Assembly (NCBI GenBank): GCA_947624245.1
Contig: CANQJL010000006.1
Span: 1-64,000 of the forward strand
Source of the DNA: an uncultured Acetatifactor sp.
GTDB taxonomy: Bacteria; Bacillota; Clostridia; Lachnospirales; Lachnospiraceae
DNA length: 64,000 nt
Direction of reading: 5' to 3'
How positions within the stretch are numbered: position 1 is the stretch's first letter; every line of letters begins with the position of its first letter. Below the pieces are notes generated by a model. That model worked only from the letters and a program-made list of their open reading frames with translations. It had not been told where the DNA came from and did not search any database. This document shows positions 53,493 to 59,867 of the stretch, piece after piece. The position numbers were made by a program, and so were the translations under genes.

Positions 53493-53735
53493 TTGACATA
53501 TTCTGGGTGGTTTCGTATAATGTCGTTACAAGGTAGGTTCTACAGATGTAGATGATAACTACCCCTTAAATGTTTGTCGCTCCCCGAATGCGACTAATAA
53601 ATGGTCGGGATTAGTAGGTTCTACAGATGTAGATGATAACTACTCCTTAATGTTTGTCGCTCCCCGAATGCGACTAATAAATGGTCGGGATTAAAATGTA
53701 AGGGAGCTCTGTCGAAAGACAGAGCTTTTGTTTTT
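53493..53735 (+). ncRNA. candidate RNA gene 1: two 81-nt pseudoknot repeats
   Basis: Promoter TTGACA 53493-53498, 17-base spacer, TATAAT 53516-53521. The predicted RNA starts about 53528 and holds two nearly identical units (53533-53613 and 53614-53693), then the terminator GCTCTGTC-GAAA-GACAGAGC with T run (53706-53735). No open frame of note. In each unit GTCGC/GCGAC forms a stem whose loop contains CCCGA, complementary to TCGGG 10 bases after the stem: an H-type pseudoknot (unit 1: 53576-53609, unit 2: 53656-53689). Family unknown; type III antitoxin arrays are the nearest analogy. Confidence 0.7.
53533..53693 (+). repeat. 81-bp tandem duplication inside RNA gene 1
   Basis: Two units, 81 and 80 bp, differing at only a few positions (C/T, and one A deleted in the second). 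Confidence 0.95.
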
Positions 53736-53769
53736 GCATGTGGCTCACAGAACATACAGATCTATGCTT

Positions 53770-53876
53770 ACAAAATAAAGGCTGTGCCTTTGCACAGCCT
53801 TTGGTAAAGTTCCCACTTCTACGGTAGGGTTCACCTCTTTTGATTTTATTATACAGAGCCATGTTAAGTATGTCAA
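53770..53876 (-). ncRNA. candidate RNA gene 2, minus strand, about 70 nt
   Basis: Read on the minus strand: TTGACA (53876-53871), 17-base spacer, TATAAT (53853-53848), predicted start near 53841, then AGAGGTGAACCCTACC and a similar AGTGGGAACTTTACC, and a perfect 11-bp terminator AAAGGCTGTGC/GCACAGCCTTT (53802-53777) with a T-rich tail. No open frame. It converges on RNA gene 1. Confidence 0.62.
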
Positions 53877-53997
53877 CAAAATTTTGCGGTTATTCGATCC
53901 ATCGTAACAAAAAGAGAAGAGCCCTAAATGTATTTTTATCCTTGGGATATCAAAATCGCGTTAATATTGCGGCTTGTTATCGCCATAAAAATTTTTG

Positions 53998-54130
53998 TTG
54001 AATGTATGCGGAAAGTGTGGTATAGTATTTTCAGAAAAGGAAAGCACCCACTCCAAAGTGGAGGCCTCCAATTAGGGTAATGTCCTTACGGACACCGCCC
54101 CTCTGTTGGCAGACAGAGGGGCTTATTTTT
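53998..54130 (+). ncRNA. candidate RNA gene 3, possible antisense antitoxin
   Basis: Promoter TTGAAT 53998-54003, 17-base spacer, TATAGT 54021-54026; predicted RNA about 54033-54130. It ends in a strong terminator, GCCCCTCTGT/ACAGAGGGGC, with a T run that runs into the stop codon of the small peptide gene on the other strand. A peptide transcript continuing past its stop would be complementary to this whole RNA, as in type I toxin-antitoxin pairs that overlap at their 3' ends. Confidence 0.6.
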
Positions 54131-54266
54131 TTCGCTTTTTCTTTCTCTTCTGGAGAAAGGCAAGCAACGCTACAATCAGGCTACCAAAGGCACACAATAA
54201 AGTTAATGTGCCGATGAAAATCGAAATGATTTCAAAAGCCTTTGCACATTCTTGCAGTTTATCCAT
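54123..54266 (-). CDS. small hydrophobic peptide, candidate type I (holin-like) toxin
   Basis: 47 residues from ATG 54266: MDKLQECAKAF, one membrane helix (EIISIFIGTLTLLCAFGSLI), then VALLAFLQKRKKKRKK. One helix followed by a lysine/arginine-rich end is the layout of holin-like/Fst/TxpA toxins. An in-frame ATG at 54278 would add MKVP. AAGGTG lies only three bases before ATG 54266, a poor spacing, and a terminator stands just upstream (54292-54317), so expression looks restrained. No homology search was possible. Confidence 0.6.
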   Translation of the reverse strand: MDKLQECAKAFEIISIFIGTLTLLCAFGSLIVALLAFLQKRKKKRKK

Positions 54267-54284
54267 TGGCACCTTCATAAGAAC

Positions 54285-54488
54285 AAAAAAAGACCGCCTT
54301 GCTTTTGCAAGACGGTCCTGAGCATTTTCTTTCGGTTTTCACCTACTCCGGTTTGAGGTTTCTACACAACCCCTCCGAAGCTCCGTATAACAGGGCGTTC
54401 CGGTACCCCCCTATACATCAACGCTTTGATAGATACACTCTTTATCTATCGTTGATATTATTATACAGAAGCGTCTTAAATATGTCAA
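54285..54488 (-). ncRNA. candidate RNA gene 4 / attenuated leader of the small peptide gene
   Basis: Minus strand: TTGACA (54488-54483), 17-base spacer, TATAAT (54465-54460), predicted start near 54453. The ~165-nt RNA begins with a hairpin (ATCAACG...CGTTGAT enclosing GATAGATA/TATCTATC) and ends in a terminator GACCGTCTTGC/GCAAGGCGGTC with seven T's (54317-54285). The peptide ATG at 54278 follows seven bases later, so the peptide is made only by read-through: either a leader with attenuation or a separate RNA. Confidence 0.6.
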
Positions 54489-54527
54489 CATAATTTTTCG
54501 CAAATGAGAATTATTTTTCTTCTTAAT

Positions 54528-54707
54528 GTAAAAACAGTGGTGAGAAATCTCACCACTGTTTATGTCCCTACTTAAGGCAAGGGGTTTCCTCTTCGCAGTA
54601 CGTCCCTACTTAAGGCAAGGGGTTTCCTCTTTGCAGTACTTCCCTACTTAAAGGCAAGGGGTTTCCTCTTTCATAAGCATTATACGAAAACATTTCAAAT
54701 ATGTCAA
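54528..54707 (-). ncRNA. candidate RNA gene 5: three 38-nt repeats
   Basis: Minus strand: TTGACA (54707-54702), 17-base spacer, TATAAT (54684-54679). The predicted RNA starts near 54672 and consists of three 38-nt units (54677-54640, 54639-54602, 54601-54564) sharing AGAGGAAACCCCTTGCCTT and AAGTAGGGA. It ends in the terminator AAACAGTGGTGAG/CTCACCACTGTTT (54562-54532) plus T's. Promoter, short tandem repeats and terminator is the layout of type III antitoxins, whose units are of similar length, but no ToxN-like gene follows. Confidence 0.65.
54564..54677 (-). repeat. three tandem 38-bp repeats inside RNA gene 5
   Basis: The period is exactly 38 bp. The first two units (plus-strand order) differ by one base; the third has an extra A and a diverged end. 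Confidence 0.93.
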
Positions 54708-54853
54708 CAAAATTTTGAAAATAACTTCAAGCATAAATTTAAAAAGTTGATTCGGGTTCCGGAACCAGTGCATCAGGAGCGTCCGAGTGTAGCAATTCGG
54801 CGCAGGCTTCCTGCAGATAAGATACTGTCCGAAAGATAGAAGCAATCCGCCCC

Positions 54854-55723
54854 CTACTCGTTGAAATGATACAGGTACACGTCCTCGAGAGTCGGCTCCA
54901 CCGAATGACAGTCGGGGAGCTTAGGCGGTTCTTCACTGAGGAACCGAACCTTGATACCGCCGGCCAGGCTGGAGATTCCGCTGACGCAGTACGACGTCTG
55001 AAGCTTTTCCGCCTGCTCTCTGGGAACGACCGTCTCGAACACCTTGCCGGAAATGGACAGGAGAAGCTCATCTATAGGGCCTTTGAAGATCAGCCTGCCC
55101 TGCTTTAGCATCAGGATTTCTTTGGCGATGTACTCGATGTCCGACACCACATGGGTAGCGAATATGACAATTTTATCGAAGGCGATCTCGCTGATGAGAT
55201 TTCGGATACGGATACGCTCTTTCGGGTCCAGTCCGGCCGTGGGCTCGTCCAGAATCAGCACCTGGGGATTATTCAGCAGGGCCTGAGCGATCAGGATACG
55301 CTGCTTCATTCCGCCGGAAAAAGACCCCAGCTTTTTATTGGCGGCGTCAGACAGATTCATCTGTTCTAACAGTTCCGGTATCCGCTGTTTTGCCTCCGCC
55401 CTGCTCAGACCCTTCAGCGATGCCATGTACCATAGAAACCTCGCCGCCGTAAAATCGTCATAGACGCCCTGCTGCTGCGGCATAAAGCCTAAGATCTGCC
55501 GGAAGCGTTTTCCCATTGCAGCCGTATTTTCACCGTCATACAGGACAGAACCGCTGTCCTGCCTCAAATTATCCGTAATGATATTCATGAGTGTAGATTT
55601 TCCCGCACCGTTGGGGCCAAGCAGAGCATAGACGCCCGCCGACAGCTCGGCGGTAAATTCGTCCAGCGCTTTTTTTCGGTCCTTCCCGTAAGTCTTGCTC
55701 ACATGATCTATTTTAAGAAGCAT
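54854..55723 (-). CDS. ABC transporter ATP-binding protein
   Basis: 289 residues. Walker A GPNGAGKSTLMN (about 37-48), Q-loop region MPQQQGVYDD, signature SFSGGMKQRILIAQ, Walker B VLILDEPTAGLDP, and H-loop FATHVVSD. A ~70-residue C-terminal extension is typical of ABC-2 exporters with a separate permease. It overlaps the permease gene by 11 bases; GGAGG precedes its ATG at 55723. The 130 bases after its stop hold no gene that I can support. Confidence 0.94.
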   Translation of the reverse strand: MLLKIDHVSKTYGKDRKKALDEFTAELSAGVYALLGPNGAGKSTLMNIITDNLRQDSGSVLYDGENTAAMGKRFRQILGFMPQQQGVYDDFTAARFLWYMASLKGLSRAEAKQRIPELLEQMNLSDAANKKLGSFSGGMKQRILIAQALLNNPQVLILDEPTAGLDPKERIRIRNLISEIAFDKIVIFATHVVSDIEYIAKEILMLKQGRLIFKGPIDELLLSISGKVFETVVPREQAEKLQTSYCVSGISSLAGGIKVRFLSEEPPKLPDCHSVEPTLEDVYLYHFNE

Positions 55724-58121
55724 TTTTCGTCCTCCTTCGATTGCAGAATTCCAGATAGGAAAATCTTAAAAAAACGATTCCAAGAACCGACGTTATCAAC
55801 AGACTTGCCATACCTATAATACAGCCGGCTCTTTGGCCTGCCGACTGATGGAACAGAAACGCACTGGCGAAGGGAAGATATTTTGCGAACCGGATTCCGC
55901 ACGAAAACAGTATCGGGGAGATTGTTGAACACGCCAGCGCCGTAATGCTCACAGTGACCTGCTTTTTAAGCTTCACGGAAAGAAATACCGTAAGGAACAG
56001 CGCCGCAAGCAATCCCAAGGTCTGAACGGAATGTGTAAATATCAGATACCCGCGTATGGATATCTCAAAGGGAAAGTCCGAAAACTGCCGGATATTTTTT
56101 AACGGCAGAGAGAGGCCCCCCAGAGGATAGAAGCGGCGGGAATTGATGTATTGAGGAACATAGACCGCCATAGAGGAGAGAACAAAAACAGAGCTCACGG
56201 CGATCTTGGAAAAATACAGTCTGTCCTTTCCGTTCTTTGAAGGGTTCATAATATGGATCATTTCCTGCTTATATTCCTGACAAAAAGCGGTCGATGCGGT
56301 CAGAACGGTAAATAACAGCAGAAGAAGACCCAAAGCAGTGTCCCTGTCCGGCCGATGAAAGAGATAATCTGAGGATATCTCGCTTACAAAGCCTGCTTTC
56401 ACCCCCATATCCCGAAGAGACTTGATATAATCGTATTGTTCCAATATTTGCGCGAATCCCGCCTTTCTTTCGCGAAAGGCGTTCAGCCGGAACATTTCAT
56501 AGTCATACCGATTCTTGGTGATTTCGCCTTCGGCAAATTGCTCCGCGATACGTTCTGCTTCGGCGGGCAGATTCTCAAACCGTTCCTGTTCCTCGCGGAT
56601 AAATGCTTCCTTCTGTTCGGTCAGTTCCCCTTCCAGCTCGGTAAGATAATCAAGATATACCGCTTCGTCCGTGTCAAATATCGGTTCCCTTTCCATAATG
56701 CTGTTAAAGATCAGGAGTACTGCAATGATCGGAAGAAGAAGTATCTTTCGGGAAAAGGCCAGCTTACAGAACTCATGCCGCAGAAGGCATACTCCGTGAA
56801 ATCTTGCAAAGACAGCCTGCACAAGCTTCGATAAGCGTCCCGTCGTCCTCGTCCGGCCTGCAGGTGCGAGGCGGGTCGTGTGGAGGAACACTACTGCCGC
56901 CGCGGACAGGACGAGCAAGGCCGCCATTGTCAGCAAGAGAGCCGGCACTCGGCTGCAGGGGAAGCCGAACAGGTTGATATTGTGATATTCCGCCAAAACG
57001 TTCATAAGGTGCAGGGCGGCTATCGGATTTAAGAACTTGAACGGATTGAAGGGCGAGAAGTACGGTATATACCGATAAGCCATATAAGACCCGCCGATCA
57101 GGCCGGTAACAGTGAGCAGTGCGGTCACATGATTTCTGAAAAAGGAAAATGCTGCGGAAAACAGCAGGGAAAATACCCATACCAGGAATATCTTTCCGAG
57201 CAGGAACAGGCACAGATACTGCCTGACCGTGATAATGATGTTGCTGCCCGAAAATTCCGGCATGGACTGTATGCAGCGCGAGGTGTCGCCAAAGCCGAAC
57301 AGTGCGCCCGCCGCAAGCATGTTCATTCCGTAGAAGAGCAGCGCGAGGACGGCTCCCGAAAGAAAAAGCGCCGCTATCTTCGCAAAGACCGTGTTCGACC
57401 TTCCGTTTTTGGAGGATTTCACCAGAATGAGCAGGCCCTTTTCCCTTTCATTCCAAAATAACCGTACCGAAAAGAGCAGAAGCAAGAACAGGACGAACGC
57501 ATCGGTGGGAAAAAATTCAGAAAAGATAACAATACCTGCGGACAGTCCAAAGGACAGGGAAAGCCCTTTGTTCTGCTCAAAGTCCGTCGGAGTTTTGGCA
57601 ATATTGCGAAAGGAAAAGGTATCGGGCTGATTGAAGATAGAGAATCGGTTCATTTTATCCGCCTGCGCCTGCATACCCTCAATGTAGTCCTGATACCCGT
57701 GGATATAAACCGCCTGATCGGACAGCAGCCCGATTGCGATCCGTTCGTGTTCGGAGGGAAACGTGTTCTCCTCCTGCATCTTACCGTAAATCTCCAACAG
57801 GTTCGGGTTTTCCTTCAGAAGACTTTCCAGCACTGCCGTATCCGGTGAGTCGGGATCTCGCTGGGCCAGCTTCAACAGCTCGATCTGATCCAAAAGCGTA
57901 TCCTGCCGTGTCAATTCTTCATAGGCTTCCTCGAACGGCATTGCCCGATACTGCGCTTCCAGCCGTTCATAGTCTTCCATACTGTCGATGAGATACTGAT
58001 ACCTTTTTATATCGGACTGCATCAGGAATAAAGGCAGATTTATCGCCAGAAAAATAAAGAACAAACCTATAGTCAGCCGATTATGACCTATTTTTAGCAG
58101 CTCATACTTTAGAAGATTCAT
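55713..58121 (-). CDS. ABC-2 type permease, two permease halves fused
   Basis: 802 residues from ATG 58121. Two similar halves follow each other: MNLLKYELLKIGHNRLTIGLFFIFL at the start and CLLRHEFCKLAFSRKILLLPIIAVLL near residue 430. Each has a first helix, a large helical extracytoplasmic domain (YRAMPFEEAYEELTRQD; FENLPAEAERIAEQFAEGE) and five further helices. The single chain can supply both permease halves to the ATPase downstream. The promoter lies so close that the transcript would start at or next to the ATG, implying a leaderless message. Confidence 0.87.
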   Translation of the reverse strand: MNLLKYELLKIGHNRLTIGLFFIFLAINLPLFLMQSDIKRYQYLIDSMEDYERLEAQYRAMPFEEAYEELTRQDTLLDQIELLKLAQRDPDSPDTAVLESLLKENPNLLEIYGKMQEENTFPSEHERIAIGLLSDQAVYIHGYQDYIEGMQAQADKMNRFSIFNQPDTFSFRNIAKTPTDFEQNKGLSLSFGLSAGIVIFSEFFPTDAFVLFLLLLFSVRLFWNEREKGLLILVKSSKNGRSNTVFAKIAALFLSGAVLALLFYGMNMLAAGALFGFGDTSRCIQSMPEFSGSNIIITVRQYLCLFLLGKIFLVWVFSLLFSAAFSFFRNHVTALLTVTGLIGGSYMAYRYIPYFSPFNPFKFLNPIAALHLMNVLAEYHNINLFGFPCSRVPALLLTMAALLVLSAAAVVFLHTTRLAPAGRTRTTGRLSKLVQAVFARFHGVCLLRHEFCKLAFSRKILLLPIIAVLLIFNSIMEREPIFDTDEAVYLDYLTELEGELTEQKEAFIREEQERFENLPAEAERIAEQFAEGEITKNRYDYEMFRLNAFRERKAGFAQILEQYDYIKSLRDMGVKAGFVSEISSDYLFHRPDRDTALGLLLLLFTVLTASTAFCQEYKQEMIHIMNPSKNGKDRLYFSKIAVSSVFVLSSMAVYVPQYINSRRFYPLGGLSLPLKNIRQFSDFPFEISIRGYLIFTHSVQTLGLLAALFLTVFLSVKLKKQVTVSITALACSTISPILFSCGIRFAKYLPFASAFLFHQSAGQRAGCIIGMASLLITSVLGIVFLRFSYLEFCNRRRTKNAS

Positions 58122-58128
58122 AACAATA

Positions 58129-58227
58129 ATTATATCGCCGGCAGAAGACAAGTCAATGACCTTAAAGACTTCTTAAACAATCCTTAAACTATTTTACGTT
58201 GACAGATTTCCTGCTGATTGATATGCT
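58129..58227. promoter_or_regulatory. divergent promoters sharing three 11-bp-spaced TTTAAG repeats
   Basis: Minus-strand promoter for the permease: TTGACT (58156-58151), 16-base spacer, TATAAT (58134-58129), seven bases before its ATG. Plus-strand promoter for the lipoprotein: TTGACA 58199-58204, 17-base spacer, TATGCT 58222-58227. Between them CTTAAA occurs at 58161, 58172 and 58183, exactly 11 bp apart. Direct hexamers with 11-bp period are the usual binding pattern of OmpR/PhoB-family response regulators. No such regulator is in the window. Confidence 0.75.
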
Positions 58228-58280
58228 TGCCGTAGTTTACGACCCTTCATGCAGCTAAATACAATTCGGAGGTAAAAACT

Positions 58281-59576
58281 ATGCTGAGATCAAAAAAGAA
58301 ATTGGGAGTTATAGTCGGAATGAAAAAGGCTGTCGCTGCGATCCTCTGCATCGTTCTGTCGCTTTTCGTTCTTACAGCCTGCGGCAGTAAGGGCGGTAAG
58401 GACCAAGATAACGTCTACATACCGGAAACGGATTATCCGCTTATGTACGAGGCCGCTACGGCAGGGCTCTCCATTGCAGAGTGCGATACGGGATATTATT
58501 ACCTCTGGGGTCACTATATCTTTTATGCGGACAAGGAGACCATGGAGTCCGTTCCGCTGTGCAACAAGCCGGACTGTAGGCATACGGAGGAACCGGATTC
58601 CGAAAAGGTATATTACTGCAATGCGTACCTGTACGGTAGATCGGTGCTCCCCTTTATCCAGTATTATGAAGGTGAGATTTATACCATAGAGGGGTTCAAC
58701 GCTGAGGAAAAGAAAGAGGAGAACTGTCTGGTGAAAATCTCTCCGGACGGCTCCACGCGGGAACGTCTGACAGAGGTGCCCGAAAACGCGGTCTTTGCCA
58801 TACACAGAGGCTATCTATATTCCGCCATCAATGGCAACAGGAATTCAGGCAAAGGTAAGATAGTCCGTGTACCCATAGATCGGCCTGACGCGGAGCCGGA
58901 GGTAGTGTTCGAGTCGGAATTGATCTCTTCCAGCTTCTATCTGTATGCCAAGGGGAATTATCTGCTGTTCAATGTCTGGGGAAACCGAAACGTGAACGGG
59001 AGCCAGGTTTATTCTGATCGAGTGTACACCTATAATATTCAGACCGGAGAGACCGTACAGCTCCTAAAAGAGGAAGAGGGTGCCGATGGATATCCGCAGC
59101 CGGTGCTTTATCACAGTAATGACGACAGACTGCTCTATAGCAAGAATTATCCCATGGAATCAAAAGACAATCCGGTGGCGGAAAAAAACATTCTGTATAC
59201 CTGCGGCCTGAATGGGGATAACGAGACGGTCTTTCGGGACTTCCGTGAGGAAACGGATCAATTTGCCGTGAAAATAACCTTTGACGGGACCTATTATTAT
59301 GAGGAATGGGTAAACGGCATGTTAGATGAGGAACAGCAGAAGGGTCGTCAGTTCAATGTCTACGACAGGGACTTCCATCTGCTCTATCAGGGAAATATGG
59401 ACTGGCTTCCGGGGTTCGGATTTTACCATGTGATTTACGGGACCGGCCCCCATGTGTTCTTTAAGCATGACGGAGTCATCGACTATGTGGAGAAATCGGA
59501 GCTGGCGCAGGGCCGGTTCGAACCGAAGCGGTTTGCGGAGGATCCGAAGACACCATCAATAATGTGGCGTAACTAA
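58281..59576 (+). CDS. lipoprotein of unknown function
   Basis: 431 residues from ATG 58281 (GGAGG ten bases ahead; ATG 58320 is an alternative that would trim a long basic start). Signal peptide with lipobox FVLTACGSK, so anchored outside the membrane. The mature part has WGHYIFYADKETMESVPLCNKPDCRH and repeated Y-rich, strand-forming segments suggesting a beta-propeller-like fold (DUF5050-like, tentative). It is divergent from the ABC transporter and shares its control region, so it may be a sensor or accessory part. Confidence 0.8.
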   Translation: MLRSKKKLGVIVGMKKAVAAILCIVLSLFVLTACGSKGGKDQDNVYIPETDYPLMYEAATAGLSIAECDTGYYYLWGHYIFYADKETMESVPLCNKPDCRHTEEPDSEKVYYCNAYLYGRSVLPFIQYYEGEIYTIEGFNAEEKKEENCLVKISPDGSTRERLTEVPENAVFAIHRGYLYSAINGNRNSGKGKIVRVPIDRPDAEPEVVFESELISSSFYLYAKGNYLLFNVWGNRNVNGSQVYSDRVYTYNIQTGETVQLLKEEEGADGYPQPVLYHSNDDRLLYSKNYPMESKDNPVAEKNILYTCGLNGDNETVFRDFREETDQFAVKITFDGTYYYEEWVNGMLDEEQQKGRQFNVYDRDFHLLYQGNMDWLPGFGFYHVIYGTGPHVFFKHDGVIDYVEKSELAQGRFEPKRFAEDPKTPSIMWRN

Positions 59577-59619
59577 TATGGATAAGCAGATCAGCAGTGT
59601 TTTCAGCGCATGACCAGTG

Positions 59620-59779
59620 TTCCTACGCCATGCCCGGCGCGATCACGCCATGCATAGTCATGCATGTCTCTACGCCATGCCTGGCGTCCCTACGCTACGC
59701 CTGGCGCTTGCACGCCATGCATAGCCATGCATGTTCCTACGCCATGCCCAGCGGGAGAACGAAGGAATGTTCTCCCGCT
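59620..59779. repeat. repeat-rich, hairpin-rich spacer
   Basis: Between the lipoprotein and the ABC exporter. CTACGCCATGCCYGGCG and CACGCCATGCATAGYCATGC alternate, each two to three times, as an imperfect ~66-bp duplication (59644-59685 and 59711-59753). A perfect 10-bp hairpin GCGGGAGAAC/GTTCTCCCGC follows (59751-59779 approx.). The GCATG-rich palindromes would fold strongly. No coding function supported. Confidence 0.75.
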
Positions 59780-59805
59780 GAACGGCTGCGCCGTATAGAA
59801 AAACA

Positions 59806-59860
59806 CCGCCAAAACCTCGGAAGTGAGCAAGCTCCCTTCGAGGCTTGGGCGGCCTTTTTC
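59806..59860. terminator. bidirectional terminator
   Basis: CCGCC...ACCTCG pairs with CGAGG...GGGCGG around 59807-59852; TTTTT follows on the plus strand and GTTTTT on the minus strand. Suited to end both the lipoprotein and the ABC exporter transcripts. Confidence 0.75.
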
Positions 59861-59867
59861 TGCATGG

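Noticed and set aside
53533..53693. CRISPR array
   Set aside because: Only two units, adjacent without spacers, and no cas genes; the 38-bp repeats at 54564-54677 likewise lack spacers.
53928..54080. 50-codon plus-strand frame with a hydrophobic middle and basic end
   Set aside because: It has a fair ribosome site (GAGAAG) but runs through the promoter and body of RNA gene 3, and its end is unlike known small toxins. Too weak to call; worth a look in ribosome profiling.
54528..54707. Complete type III toxin-antitoxin locus
   Set aside because: The repeat RNA fits, but no ToxN/CptN/TenpN-like gene follows on the minus strand before the ABC genes, so only the RNA part is reported.
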